A stretch of 62,247 bases of DNA, from NCBI RefSeq assembly GCF_020829645.1, contig NZ_JAIVFS010000038.1, positions 15,643 to 77,889 of the forward strand, read 5' to 3'. The position numbers and the translations under genes are program-made. Source of the DNA: Nostoc mirabile CHAB5784 (GTDB lineage: Bacteria; Cyanobacteriota; Cyanobacteriia; Cyanobacteriales; Nostocaceae). This document shows positions 17,833-26,976 of this stretch, one piece after another; the stretch's first letter is position 1, and each line of letters starts with the position of its first letter. The notes beneath the pieces are model-generated. The model made no database searches and had not been told where the DNA came from. It worked only from the letters and a program-made list of their open reading frames with translations.

Positions 17833-18369
17833 CTATTGTTGATCAACTTTTTCAGTATTACCTGCTTTTACCCAACCTTCTTGTTCGCTACCTTCCAAAC
17901 GGATCTTTTGCCAGGATTTGTCCTCGCTTTCTGACAAAACAATAATTTTTTGATTAAAAGCAACCCCACCAATCTTTTCAGCTTCTTGATTTGGTTGCGA
18001 TCGCAAACTCAAGCCTTCAGCCCAACTAACACGCCCTCGGTAAGCTCCTGATGGCAATGGTTTTGGTGATGGGGTAGCCTTTGGTGATTCTGTGGGAGCG
18101 GAGGTTGAGCTTGGAGACGATTCAGCCTTTGTCCCAGGTGTAAGAGTGGGTTTAGCTCCTCCAGGTTCAGTTGCTTTGGGAGCTTGGGCTTTCACCGAGG
18201 GACTATCGTTGGAAAAAACGGGTTTGGCAGGAGGTATGCCGGTGCGATTCATGAAATAGAATGCAATTGCAGCGCCGCCACCTATTAAGACAGCGATCGC
18301 TAAGAAAAACCCAAGTATAAACTTTGTTAAGCCAGACAACATAGTTAAAACCTGATCAGCAGTGGTCAA
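17833..18369 (-). CDS. Membrane-anchored bacterial SH3-domain protein
   Basis: 178 residues: a cytoplasmic tip, one membrane helix (about 12-36, TKFILGFFLAIAVLIGGGAA), a Pro/Ser/Thr/Lys-rich linker (45-105), and an SH3b domain (about 107-172) with RVSWAEGLSLRSQPN, IVLSESED and WQKIRLEG. SH3b domains usually bind cell-wall peptides. It converges on the MHYT kinase and lies 85 bp downstream of ycf46 on the same strand, so it may share that transcript. An internal ATG ten codons in is an alternative start. Confidence 0.8.
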   Translation of the reverse strand: MTTADQVLTMLSGLTKFILGFFLAIAVLIGGGAAIAFYFMNRTGIPPAKPVFSNDSPSVKAQAPKATEPGGAKPTLTPGTKAESSPSSTSAPTESPKATPSPKPLPSGAYRGRVSWAEGLSLRSQPNQEAEKIGGVAFNQKIIVLSESEDKSWQKIRLEGSEQEGWVKAGNTEKVDQQ

Positions 18370-18454
18370 TAGTCAATAGTAATTCATGATCAACTATTGA
18401 CTATTGACTAATAATTATTAACTAACCAATTATTGTAGCTACTGCTGAATGCGT

Positions 18455-19966
18455 TCACGTAGTGCGCCGGAGGCGTTCACTTAAAGGATTGTGTTTAGAT
18501 GCTAAACGCGCTCTCCCAGCAGCAGCCCATTCTTGGAGTTGCTGAATTTGCTCTACAGCAGTTCGCGCCAAGGGGATGATCTGACTGGCTGCTTCTAAAA
18601 TATCATCAGTAGCAAAGTCGCGGTTTTGGCTAAATCCAATGTGCATTGCTTCAATTAAAGTTTGCTCAATTTCTGCCCCAGAAAAATCGGGCGTTTCATA
18701 AGCTAACCTTTCGATGTCATAACTTTTTAAGTTATGGGGGCGCAATCGCGATAAATGAACATCATAAATTGCTTTTCTCTCTTCTTGGGTGGGCAATCCC
18801 ACAAAGAAAATTTCATCAAATCGCCCTTTGCGGAGCATTTCCGGCGGTAAGGCTTGGATGTCGTTGGCGGTGGCGACAACAAAAACGGGTGAGGTTTTTT
18901 CGGCTAGCCAGGTAATAAAAGTCCCAAACACACGGCTGGCTGTTCCTGCATCACCTTTGCTACCAAGTCCGGCAAAGGCTTTATCTATTTCATCAATCCA
19001 CAAAATACAGGGAGCAAGGGCTTCAGCTACTTGGATCATTTGCCGAGTCCGAGATTCTGATTCACCCACTAAGCCACCAAATAACCTTCCCACATCCAAA
19101 CGTAGCAAGGGTAAATGCCAGTGATGAGCGATCGCTTTTGCCGTTAAGGATTTACCAGTTCCCTGAATACCCACCAACATTAAACCACGGGGGTGCGGTA
19201 ATCCGTACTGTCGCGCCTTATCAGTAAATGAACCTCCCCGCCGAATCAGCCAGTCTTTCAAGTTATCCAGTCCGCCAATATCAGAAATTTGCTCAGTGGC
19301 GGGGTAGAAGTCCAGGATTTGGGTTTGGCGGATAGTTTGGCGCTTTTCTTCCAAAACCAGATCCACGTCTTCTGGTTGCAATTCTCCGTGGGTAGCGATC
19401 GCTTTTGCTAAAACCCGGCGAATTCGTTCCATCGAAAGCCCTTGACAAGAGCGTACTAAGTCATCTAAAACTTTGCCAGAAAGGGAGTTACCAGTACTTT
19501 GTAGTAAGCGTTCCACCTCAGTTTTAATTTCTGGGGCGGCGGGTAAGGGGAACTCGACGACTGTTAGCACTTCAGTTAAGTCGTCAGGAATGGCGATGCG
19601 GGGTGATAGTAGGACAATATTTTTTGGTTGCGACTTGAGGAGTCTCGACAGGTTGCGGAGTTTGCGGGCGATCGCTACATCATCTAAAAAGCGATGATAA
19701 TCTCGGAGAATCAATACCGCAGGTGCAGAGGCTGGTAATTTTTCGATGAATTCCAAAGCTTGCAACGGGTTACGTCGCCCAAAGCCAATATCATTGGGGT
19801 TTCCTTGGTAGCCATCGACAAAATCCCAAGTATACACTGGGCGATTACCCTGATTGGTTGCTTCTTCCCGGATAGCTGCTTCTACCCGCTCCTCTTCATA
19901 AGTGGGAATATAAATCAAGGGGTAGCGGGCGCGTAGCAGCAGTTTAAACTCTTCACGGAAGTTCAT
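18455..19966 (-). CDS. ycf46: Ycf46-type AAA ATPase
   Basis: 503 residues, full length for the family. Residues 1-200 form a degenerate AAA-like domain without a P-loop. Residues about 225-480 form an active AAA+ domain with Walker A GIQGTGKS (266-273), Walker B ILWIDEID (321-328), an arginine-finger-type segment LRKGRFDE and the AAA lid. Ycf46 is conserved in cyanobacteria and many algal plastids; its Synechocystis homologue has been linked to inorganic carbon and photosynthesis regulation. It is not an FtsH protease: no membrane helices or HExxH motif are present. Confidence 0.92.
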   Translation of the reverse strand: MNFREEFKLLLRARYPLIYIPTYEEERVEAAIREEATNQGNRPVYTWDFVDGYQGNPNDIGFGRRNPLQALEFIEKLPASAPAVLILRDYHRFLDDVAIARKLRNLSRLLKSQPKNIVLLSPRIAIPDDLTEVLTVVEFPLPAAPEIKTEVERLLQSTGNSLSGKVLDDLVRSCQGLSMERIRRVLAKAIATHGELQPEDVDLVLEEKRQTIRQTQILDFYPATEQISDIGGLDNLKDWLIRRGGSFTDKARQYGLPHPRGLMLVGIQGTGKSLTAKAIAHHWHLPLLRLDVGRLFGGLVGESESRTRQMIQVAEALAPCILWIDEIDKAFAGLGSKGDAGTASRVFGTFITWLAEKTSPVFVVATANDIQALPPEMLRKGRFDEIFFVGLPTQEERKAIYDVHLSRLRPHNLKSYDIERLAYETPDFSGAEIEQTLIEAMHIGFSQNRDFATDDILEAASQIIPLARTAVEQIQQLQEWAAAGRARLASKHNPLSERLRRTT

Positions 19967-20372
19967 ATTTAGCTATCGTTATTAGTTCTTCTCTCATTGT
20001 TCTTTCTTTGTATTGTGTCTCACAACTAAAAACGAATATATCTCTCCTTAACTAAGCTGTTGCGCCTTCAATTTGTACTAATATTTTTTTCAATATGATT
20101 GTGGGGTGGGCATCTTGCCCGCCCTGATAATGCAAGTTGTATACGTAACAGCTTAGCTCTACCAGGCAATGAAACTTGAAGAAGCTCTTTACATAAAAGT
20201 TGCCGCAAAGCTTGTATCTACAGATGGGAACTGGAAATAAGCGAATTTACTTACCATCCGTGAATGTAGTAATTGGCTTACTATATACGCAATTTTTTGA
20301 ATATTCGGGAAAGTTATCTGCTTAATCTGTATTAGAGCTTAAATGAAATTATGTTGTTATCAAGCAAATAAA
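19967..20372. other. Divergent intergenic region between ycf46 and the NACHT operon
   Basis: No gene seen. It contains a short repeat hairpin (gtgggcatcttgcccgcc, about 20104-20122). It must hold promoters for both directions, but no motif can be assigned with confidence. Confidence 0.5.
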
Positions 20373-20825
20373 ATGGCAGAAAATAACTCACAGCCCAAAA
20401 ACCCTGGAGGAATGTCCCTCAACATTGGCGGTGGTCAATTTTCAGGTGTTCAAGTTGGACAAGCTGCTGGCGACATGACCCAAAATCAGCAAAATACTCA
20501 GGGTGGGGCTGAGAAAGAATTGACCTTACCTGAAGTTGCAGAATTAATGGCACAAATTGAATCCATATTTCGTAATTCAGATTTACCAGAAGACCAAAAG
20601 AAACAAGCACTGAAACATCTGGATTATGCAACCGACGCAGTTAATGAAAAAGAACCAGACAAAAACACTGCCGCAACAAGTTTGCAAAAAGCTAGTAAAG
20701 TCCTCAAAGAAGCGAATGAAACGTTTAATGCAGGCGAAGGGATTTGGCAAAAGTTAGAGCCAATTGCCAAACAATTAGCTCCTTGGTTAGGAGTTGCAGC
20801 TAAAAGTCTTTTGTTTTTTACATAA
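20373..20825 (+). CDS. Small putative effector or adaptor with N-terminal QVG amyloid-type motif
   Basis: 150 residues from the ATG at 20373; an in-frame ATG at 20343 would add ten residues that look unrelated to the conserved start. Residues 14-39 (LNIGGGQFSGVQVGQAAGD and following Gln-rich residues) align without gaps to residues 3-28 of the NACHT protein encoded 9 bp downstream, with 11 of 26 identities. The middle (about 48-110) is a charged helical domain (LPEVAELMAQIESIF, KKQALKHLDYATDAV). The C-terminus (WQKLEPIAKQLAPWLGVAA) is amphipathic to hydrophobic and could associate with membranes. The function is not known to me; adjacency and the shared motif suggest it is the signalling partner of the NACHT protein. 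Confidence 0.75.
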   Translation: MAENNSQPKNPGGMSLNIGGGQFSGVQVGQAAGDMTQNQQNTQGGAEKELTLPEVAELMAQIESIFRNSDLPEDQKKQALKHLDYATDAVNEKEPDKNTAATSLQKASKVLKEANETFNAGEGIWQKLEPIAKQLAPWLGVAAKSLLFFT

Positions 20826-20834
20826 AAAAAGGTT

Positions 20835-23003
20835 ATGAATCAAAATCTTAATATTGATGGTGCTTTGATTCGGGAAGCTCAAATTGGACAGGCTGGACGC
20901 GACTTGCACCAAATTCAGTACCTAACTGTGAATGAAAGCTTCAGCCTAGCTAAACTAATAGGTCACAGGCAGATAAAACCTCCTTCAGGGAAACAAGAGT
21001 ACCGTTTCCGAGAAGTTTTACTTAATAAAGTCAAACAGTATTGGATTAAAGGCGTACTAGAAAAATCTTTGTATACCCAAGGTCTAATTGATCTGGGACT
21101 GGAAGAACGATTAGACGCAGTAAAGCGCCCATCTAACATCGTCCAAGAAATTCCTAATGAGTCTGGGCAAACCTTACCTGAAGCGAAAAGTATCTCTGAT
21201 GTCTTCAATCAGATGGGAAAAGGACGAACTTTATTGATTTTAGGAGAACCTGGCGCGGGTAAAACGATCACTCTCCTAAAGCTGGCACAAGAATTAATTG
21301 CTCGTACCGAAAAAGATTTGAGCCAACCTATTCCAGTAGTGCTGAACTTATCTTCTTGGGGGAATAAACAGCAAACAATTGCTGATTGGCTGATTGAGGA
21401 ATTGAATAGTACATATCAAATTTCTAAAGCGCTTGGTAAAGTCTGGATTGAAGATCAACAACTATTACTGCTGCTAGATGGTTTAGATGAAGTGAAAATT
21501 GAGCGTCGGGAAAGCTGCATTCAAGCCATCAACCAATTCATGCAAGAACATGGGCTGATTGAAATTGTGGTGACAAGCCGTATCCAAGATTATCAAGCTC
21601 TCTCTACTCGTTTAGAATTGCAAGGTGCTATCTGCATCCAATCTTTGACATTTCAGCAAGTTAAACAATATTTAGACAGGGCTGGAGAACAACTGGAAGC
21701 AGTAAAAACATTGCTTCAAGAAGACACTACATTGCAAGAGTTAGCCAAGTCTCCTCTGACTTTAAGCGTCATGACTCTGGCTTATAAAGGTAAGAAACTT
21801 GAAGATTTACCTAATATAGGTTCTAAAGAAGAATGCCGAAAGCACCTTTTTGATACTTATATTGAACGGATGTTTAAGCGTCGTAAATATGAGCCAATAT
21901 ATTCAAAAGTGCAAGCAATGCGCTGGCTAATTTGGCTAGCACAGCAGATGTTTCATAAGTCTCAAACGGTCTTTCTTCTTGAAAGAATACAGCCTATATC
22001 CTTGTCAAATCGAGTACAAAAAATCCTTTATAAATTTGCAAATTTTCTGATTGGAGTAATCATTTGTGGGTTAATCGGCTGGCAAATACATAAATCACCC
22101 GGAGCATTAATTGGTGTAATTTCGGCTGGACTACCTTTAGCGTGGAGTACGGCAGAAATTAAACCAGTTGAAACTTTGAGATGGTCTTGGCAAGAAGCCA
22201 AAAACTTTTTGAAGAGTGGACTACCAGGTGGATTGCTTTTGGGGCTAATTGTAGGACTGTTTTTTAAGCTAGTTAAGACTCCATTTGATCCCCAAACTGG
22301 GCTGCAATTAGTTAACCTTACAACACCTGAACTCCTAACTGGGCTGCAATTAGGTTTACTATATGGACTAATTGATGGACTAATTTTAGGATTGTTAGGT
22401 GGACTGAGAGGCCCAGAGATAGTGATAAGAACAATTCCTAACCAAGGGATATGGAACTCAGCGAAGAATGCCCTGATAATGGGATTGATTGGCGGATTAC
22501 TTGGGGCATTATTTGGGAGATTCATTGGTGAACAAATCTTCGGAAAAAAAGAATGGCTGCAATTGTGTTTAGTGTTTGGGCTTGTATCTGGGCTTGTGTT
22601 TGGGGGTGGTCAAGCCTGCCTACAACACTTTACCTTACGCCTGATTCTTTACACCAAGAATTGCATACCTCGAAACTATGTCCGCTTTCTTGATTATGCG
22701 ACTGAACACATCTTTTTACAAAAGGTTGGAGGTAGTTACATTTTTATCCATAGAATGCTGCTGGAGCATTTTGCCCAAATGGAGCCAGTATTTATTCAAC
22801 CAAGTTCACAACCAATTCATCAGTCTACTGATAGGAATAATGCACTCACTGAACTTAGTTCAACCAACAATTTTAAGAGAGACATTCCATCTCAAACTCC
22901 AATTGAAAAAAATATAGTATGTACCAATTGTAGTTGCACTAATCCAGTTACTTTCAACTTCTGTACCAAGTGTGGGAGACGATTAAATCAATCACTTCGC
23001 TGA
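20835..23003 (+). CDS. NACHT-domain NLR-like protein with membrane region and C-terminal zinc ribbon
   Basis: 722 residues. Residues 3-28 carry the motif LNIDGALIREAQIGQAGRD shared with the upstream small protein. The NACHT domain has P-loop GEPGAGKT (137-144), Walker B LLLLDGLDEV (211-220, with the extra acidic residue typical of NACHT) and sensor VVTSR (245-249). Residues about 390-610 are highly hydrophobic and Gly-rich with several helices (FLIGVIICGLIGW, LPGGLLLGLIVGLFF, GLIGGLLGALFG). The C-terminus has a four-Cys zinc ribbon (Cys696, 699, 710, 713). A purine-rich AAAAAAAGG precedes the ATG and the gap to the upstream gene is 9 bp, so the two form an operon. Likely a membrane-linked defence or cell-death switch (inference). 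Confidence 0.88.
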   Translation: MNQNLNIDGALIREAQIGQAGRDLHQIQYLTVNESFSLAKLIGHRQIKPPSGKQEYRFREVLLNKVKQYWIKGVLEKSLYTQGLIDLGLEERLDAVKRPSNIVQEIPNESGQTLPEAKSISDVFNQMGKGRTLLILGEPGAGKTITLLKLAQELIARTEKDLSQPIPVVLNLSSWGNKQQTIADWLIEELNSTYQISKALGKVWIEDQQLLLLLDGLDEVKIERRESCIQAINQFMQEHGLIEIVVTSRIQDYQALSTRLELQGAICIQSLTFQQVKQYLDRAGEQLEAVKTLLQEDTTLQELAKSPLTLSVMTLAYKGKKLEDLPNIGSKEECRKHLFDTYIERMFKRRKYEPIYSKVQAMRWLIWLAQQMFHKSQTVFLLERIQPISLSNRVQKILYKFANFLIGVIICGLIGWQIHKSPGALIGVISAGLPLAWSTAEIKPVETLRWSWQEAKNFLKSGLPGGLLLGLIVGLFFKLVKTPFDPQTGLQLVNLTTPELLTGLQLGLLYGLIDGLILGLLGGLRGPEIVIRTIPNQGIWNSAKNALIMGLIGGLLGALFGRFIGEQIFGKKEWLQLCLVFGLVSGLVFGGGQACLQHFTLRLILYTKNCIPRNYVRFLDYATEHIFLQKVGGSYIFIHRMLLEHFAQMEPVFIQPSSQPIHQSTDRNNALTELSSTNNFKRDIPSQTPIEKNIVCTNCSCTNPVTFNFCTKCGRRLNQSLR

Positions 23004-23138
23004 GACTAAATTAAGCAAGGTCATAATGATAAATAAAGAACATTATTTGCCAGTTTGTGTTTATTATTACGGCTCAATGCTTTCAGTTTCTGGCTTTACT
23101 GTGTATTTTAAAGCTATGATAACCGGCTCATTGAAATA

Positions 23139-23164
23139 AACGCGCTACTAACTAATAGCGCGTT
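23139..23164. terminator. Bidirectional hairpin between convergent genes
   Basis: A 9-bp perfect stem AACGCGCTA / TAGCGCGTT with an 8-nt loop sits between the NACHT gene and the convergent yceD-family gene. There is no strong T-run, so termination efficiency is uncertain. Confidence 0.55.
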
Positions 23165-23186
23165 AACGAAGTTGAAAGTCACCTGT

Positions 23187-23705
23187 CTATCCCGGAAGTT
23201 GCTTTTTCAGTGCTTCCAGAGAAGCCCAACGGTGATCAACTGGAGTTTCAGGACTATCAGAACTATCAACAGTACTACTTACAGGAATACCTGGACAATT
23301 GCGATCGCACAGCTGGCGTTGGGGTATTGCCAAGCACATCTGCTCATACAGCCATTCGTTGGGATAAAAATAACCATCGGGTGGCAGGGTTTCAAGCAAC
23401 TCTTCCATAATCACTTCCCTTTCTAAGGGCAAGTCATTTACTTGATTTGCAGTTTCGTCTAACCAGATGATTTCCTTCGTATTAAGCCCTAAGCGCCGAT
23501 TATATTGCTGTAAACATCGGTTGCAGGTACAAGTAATAATTGTTTCTGCCTGAGCGGACACTTCCAGATAATTACCATGATGCTGCACGCGCACATGACC
23601 GCGAACTGGTGTCAATGTTTCCAGACCAGGCAGAAATTCCTGAACCTGAACTTCCTCTGTCCGCTCCGATGCTCTAGTTAGCTGCGGAATAAAAATTGCG
23701 TCCAT
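23187..23705 (-). CDS. YceD family protein (DUF177)
   Basis: 172 residues. The CNRCLQQYNRRL segment (about 79-90), preceded by a beta-rich region and followed by an acidic LPLEREVIMEELLETLPP segment, matches the YceD/DUF177 family, which carries conserved Cys pairs (CTCNRC here, and CDRNCPG near 134). Homologues are linked to 23S rRNA processing or metabolism. In cyanobacteria it commonly sits downstream of yidC-jag, as here. The jag gene ends about 390 bp upstream, across a repeat block, so cotranscription is uncertain. Confidence 0.85.
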   Translation of the reverse strand: MDAIFIPQLTRASERTEEVQVQEFLPGLETLTPVRGHVRVQHHGNYLEVSAQAETIITCTCNRCLQQYNRRLGLNTKEIIWLDETANQVNDLPLEREVIMEELLETLPPDGYFYPNEWLYEQMCLAIPQRQLCDRNCPGIPVSSTVDSSDSPETPVDHRWASLEALKKQLPG

Positions 23706-23870
23706 AGGATTTGTGAGACATCCTCACTAAAAATTTATCTTCATTACCAGCAATAATACTGATACTACATCTTTATTTTAGGCAACAAGAGGAATTTTGA
23801 AATTATATAGTTATGAGTTTTCAATTAACTCCTGACTCTGCCAATTTTAGATTTTGAATTTTGGATTTTG

Positions 23871-24048
23871 GTGAAGCAGCGCGGTCTTCTCACATTGGGA
23901 GAGGCTAACGCCAACGCGTAGCGTCTCGTAGAGGAGGGGGTTTCCCCCATGAGCGACTGCTGTTAGCGCAGCGTTAGCGTTCGCGAGTGCGTCTCGTAGA
24001 GAGGTACGAACGTCACCCGTTCGCGCAGCGTCTCCCCTTGGGAGAAGG
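23871..24048. repeat. Composite dispersed repeat between yceD and jag
   Basis: It contains several copies of the GCGTAGCGTCTCGTAGAG / GCGCAGCGTTAGCG family and the GGGAGA...TCTCCC inverted segment. Shorter members of the family occur at about 3660, 34670-34760, 35790-35840, 36425, 40210, 47755, 50628 and 56920. Confidence 0.75.
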
Positions 24049-24094
24049 GATTGAATAAAAAATCTAAAATCTAAAATCCAAAATTGAATAACTC

Positions 24095-24622
24095 CTAATT
24101 CCCAACTCCTTCCAACGAAGCTGGACGGACAACCAGATGACGATGCGGCTCTTTACCGCGACTGAAGGTTTCTAAATCTCCAAATTCCTTCAAGAAGGTA
24201 TGGATTTGCCGCCGTTCAGCAGAACTGAGAGATTTAATTTCCACTTCTCTACCAGAAAAGCGCACTTCATCGGCTGCTGCTTCTGCTAATGCGCGAATTT
24301 CGGCTTCTCTTTTAACCCGGTAGCCATTTAACTCAATAGTGTAAGAGGCTTGGTCTTCCGGGGATTGACTCAGGTTTAAAACCGAATTTGCTAGATACTG
24401 AATCGCATCTAACACAGAACCATCGGCACCAATTAATACCTGGATTTGTTCTGTCGTCAAATTAGTTTGATCAATTGTTAACCAGTAGTTATCTGGTTCT
24501 GGGGAATCGCCGTCTTGAGATTGGGCAGTTTCTAAATGACCCTGAATATCAGAAGGTATTCCAGTGAGTTCCAGCAGGGTTTTTAACCACTGCTGACCTC
24601 GCTGCATGGGAATATTGCTCAT
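24095..24622 (-). CDS. jag: Jag/KhpB RNA-binding protein (KH and R3H domains)
   Basis: 175 residues. A KH-type domain (about 48-105, VLIGADGSVLDAIQYLANSVL) with the GxDGxxL loop is followed by an R3H domain (about 112-170) with LSSAERRQIHTFL and GKEPHRHLVV. It binds RNA and, in other bacteria, works with KhpA in small-RNA control of cell-envelope genes. Its ATG overlaps the yidC stop by 4 bp, the conserved yidC-jag arrangement. The N-terminal Jag domain of some Firmicutes is absent. Confidence 0.92.
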   Translation of the reverse strand: MSNIPMQRGQQWLKTLLELTGIPSDIQGHLETAQSQDGDSPEPDNYWLTIDQTNLTTEQIQVLIGADGSVLDAIQYLANSVLNLSQSPEDQASYTIELNGYRVKREAEIRALAEAAADEVRFSGREVEIKSLSSAERRQIHTFLKEFGDLETFSRGKEPHRHLVVRPASLEGVGN

Positions 24623-25770
24623 GATCCCCCTGTCGCCTTTTTCTTGGCACTTTTTGGTTCAAATGGCAATGCCTTTTGTTCTGCGACTACTGCTTCTTTT
24701 TCCTGGGTTGCTACGATTTTTTGCAGTTCTTCTGGTAGAGGTTCGCGGGAGAGAAGATAAGTTTGTGCGGTTTGGAAAATATTACCAATCACCATATACA
24801 TCAGCACCCCTGCTGGTAAGGGGAAGAACAAAAACATCCCAGAAAAAATAACTGGAGTGATTTTGTTAACTGTATCTTGCTGCGGATTGCCACCACTGGA
24901 ATTTTGCCCAGAAAGCATTTGGCTAACATAAAGGCTGATTCCGAAGGAGACGATCATGGCGACGATATCCCAGTGAATTGTGCCATCTGGATCAGTTGCG
25001 CCAACCCTACCTAAGGCATCAATAAATAGAAAGCCTTTTTCTGCTGCTAGTCCAGGAATTGTTCCTTGAATAGTCACTTCTCCGGGCTGCAAGGCTTCTA
25101 CATTACCTTGGGCATCAATTTTTACCCTATCTTCCCCTTTGGTGACTTTCCAATCAGGAATCAGGTTATTTTCTGGGTGTTCTGCTAAAAGTACCTGAAA
25201 TGGTTTGCCCTCAACGGTCTGATATTGGATCTTAGTTTGTTCTCCCACCGCTAGTTTGTTACCACTAGGAAGGATGGCAGCTACTTTAACGTGGTCTCCA
25301 TCAGCAACGTAAATATTTTGAGGAGCAGTGGCAAAGGCTTGCGGTTGAATTTGTTCGATTTGTTCTGCAGGAAGGATTTGCAGGTTAACGCTGTAGTTTG
25401 CACCTGCAAAAGGCGAACCCCGCAAAGTGGCAAATAACGCTAATAAGACCGGCATTTGCACTAGTAATGGAAAACAGCCTGCTAAGGGGTTGCCAAATTC
25501 TTTTTGAACATTGACCATTTCCTCTTGCTGCTTTTGCGGATCATCCTTATAGCGCTCTTTGATTTCTGCCATCCGCTTCTGCATCAGAGGTTGTACAATT
25601 CGCATTTTCCGCATGTTGCGAATTGAGCCAGCACTCAGGGGATAGAGCGCGAAGCGGACTATCAGGGTCAAAGCAACGATCGCCAATCCGTAGCTAGGCA
25701 CAATACCATAGAAAAAATCTATGATTGGCAGCATCACGTTGTTCGAGAGAAAGCCGATACCAAAATCCAT
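24619..25770 (-). CDS. yidC: YidC/Alb3/Oxa1 membrane protein insertase
   Basis: 383 residues. It has N-terminal membrane helices, the conserved groove Arg39 in LTLIVRFALYPL, the charged cytoplasmic hairpin (MRKMRIVQPLMQKRMAEIKERYK) and later helices ending PAGVLMYMVIGNIFQTAQTYLL. A soluble lumenal-type insert with IPGLAAEKGFLFIDALGRV (about 110-255) is typical of cyanobacterial YidC. The tail is basic (KSAKKKATGG). It inserts thylakoid and plasma-membrane proteins with or without SecYEG. Confidence 0.97.
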   Translation of the reverse strand: MDFGIGFLSNNVMLPIIDFFYGIVPSYGLAIVALTLIVRFALYPLSAGSIRNMRKMRIVQPLMQKRMAEIKERYKDDPQKQQEEMVNVQKEFGNPLAGCFPLLVQMPVLLALFATLRGSPFAGANYSVNLQILPAEQIEQIQPQAFATAPQNIYVADGDHVKVAAILPSGNKLAVGEQTKIQYQTVEGKPFQVLLAEHPENNLIPDWKVTKGEDRVKIDAQGNVEALQPGEVTIQGTIPGLAAEKGFLFIDALGRVGATDPDGTIHWDIVAMIVSFGISLYVSQMLSGQNSSGGNPQQDTVNKITPVIFSGMFLFFPLPAGVLMYMVIGNIFQTAQTYLLSREPLPEELQKIVATQEKEAVVAEQKALPFEPKSAKKKATGGS

Positions 25771-25875
25771 TATTCTGAATTCAACCTGAGGTACTGTAAA
25801 CTGAATCTAATTTATCTAAATCATAAATTATGTGCGACTACCCTTCGCTACGGATAGCCGCACATCCAAAAAAAG

Positions 25876-26010
25876 GGAGTGGGGAGTGGGGAGTGGGGAG
25901 TGGGGAGATGAGGGAGATGAGGGAGATGAGGGAGATGAGGGAGATGAGGGAGCAGGGGGAGAAAGAATAACTAATGACTATTCCCTATTCCCTACTCCCT
26001 ACTCCCTACT
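25876..26010. repeat. Short tandem repeats (7-bp gagtggg, 9-bp gggagatga)
   Basis: Four copies of gagtggg run into about five copies of a 9-bp gggagatga-type unit, followed by tccctactccc-type complementary sequence after 25980, so the transcript could fold back. The array lies between the PH-domain gene and yidC. These are the STRR class common in heterocystous cyanobacteria. Confidence 0.85.
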
Positions 26011-26014
26011 CTCA

Positions 26015-26407
26015 TCACTTGTTAGCAGCAGCGCTATATTCAGGATTTTTCGCAGCAATTCTTTCGTTGATGTAGTCATAGACTTCCCGAAACTTGGGAA
26101 TTGCCCGCAATTCGAGACGACTGCCGTTTCTTAAGGTTAGTACCATATCTCCCCACAAGCCAATGCCACGGGGGACTGTGACGACTTTGACAATTTCTGA
26201 GTAAATTATGTCAGTGCGATCGCGTCCCTGCCAACCTCCCGTCACGGTAATTCGGCGATCGGTGATGCGGAAACGCAGCCACAATGCTCTGACAATTGCC
26301 CCAACTGTTAATGGTATCCCGACAATGGTTAGCCCAATCAACAGGTTGACAATTAAATCCCCAATATGGGGGCCACCTTCATAATAAACATCTTCACGAA
26401 TTCCCAT
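26015..26407 (-). CDS. Bacterial PH-domain membrane protein
   Basis: 130 residues. Residues about 20-46 form a membrane segment (LIVNLLIGLTIVGIPLTVGAIVRAL). The segment RFRITDRRITVTGGWQGRDRTDIIYSEIVKV is characteristic of bacterial PH (YdbS/DUF304-like) domains. Its start overlaps the rnpA end by 14 bp, so translation is coupled. The position between rnpA and yidC is conserved in cyanobacteria; its biochemical role is unknown. Confidence 0.85.
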   Translation of the reverse strand: MGIREDVYYEGGPHIGDLIVNLLIGLTIVGIPLTVGAIVRALWLRFRITDRRITVTGGWQGRDRTDIIYSEIVKVVTVPRGIGLWGDMVLTLRNGSRLELRAIPKFREVYDYINERIAAKNPEYSAAANK

Positions 26408-26816
26408 CGAACACCTCAGCTTGTGCCAACAACTGCTCTAATTCTTGCAGAAATTGTGGGCTTACGCACTTAGATTCTGCTGTTGTGGGTTTGACAATGA
26501 ACACTAGCCGCCATCCTGGTGATAATTTGGGCAGCAAGCTATATAAAGCAGAAGCAATTTGCCGTTTGATTCGGTTGCGAACCACTGCCCTTTTGCTGAC
26601 TTTTGTGCTTATGGAAATGCCAATCCGCGTGCTGACAAGATGTGCTGAGTCAGTTGCTTGTGTTGTCTGGGTGGCAGTGGACAAAGAAGGTTTTATTGAA
26701 CATAACGGCTTTAAGGCTCTCAATGTTAAATAAGAGCCATTACGCCGAATCCCTTCCCGGAAAACTGCCTGGAAATCCTTGCGGGATTTTAGCCGATTTG
26801 CTTTAGGCAAAGCCAC
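26394..26816 (-). CDS. rnpA: Ribonuclease P protein component
   Basis: 140 residues, basic. It has the RnpA N-terminal pattern LPKANRLKSRKDFQAVFREG and the signature ISTKVSKRAVVRNRIKRQI (RNR motif). It binds RNase P RNA for 5' tRNA maturation. It follows rpmH by 25 bp, the near-universal rpmH-rnpA order. An insertion rich in Thr/Gln (about 45-60) is lineage-specific. Confidence 0.96.
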   Translation of the reverse strand: MALPKANRLKSRKDFQAVFREGIRRNGSYLTLRALKPLCSIKPSLSTATQTTQATDSAHLVSTRIGISISTKVSKRAVVRNRIKRQIASALYSLLPKLSPGWRLVFIVKPTTAESKCVSPQFLQELEQLLAQAEVFDGNS

Positions 26817-26841
26817 AGATGTTCTTTTAGCTTAATATTCC

Positions 26842-26976
26842 CTAAACGCTCAAACGGTGACGTCCCTTTCTTCTTCTAGCGCTAATCACGTTTCTGCCAT
26901 CTGGTGTCCGCATTCTGGCGCGAAAACCAGAGGTTCTTTTTCTCTTACGGCTAGTACCGCCCAGTGTTCTTTTCAT
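26842..26976 (-). CDS. rpmH: Ribosomal protein L34
   Basis: 44 residues, starting MKRTLGGTSRKRKRTSGF and ending RRKKGRHRLSV, the complete L34 sequence. A good Shine-Dalgarno AAGAGGAGAA lies just upstream on the minus strand. It is first in the rpmH-rnpA-PH-yidC-jag cluster. Confidence 0.98.
   Translation of the reverse strand: MKRTLGGTSRKRKRTSGFRARMRTPDGRNVISARRRKGRHRLSV

Noticed and set aside
18646..19697. Plus-strand open frames within the Ycf46 region
   Set aside because: Antisense shadows of a strongly conserved AAA ATPase.
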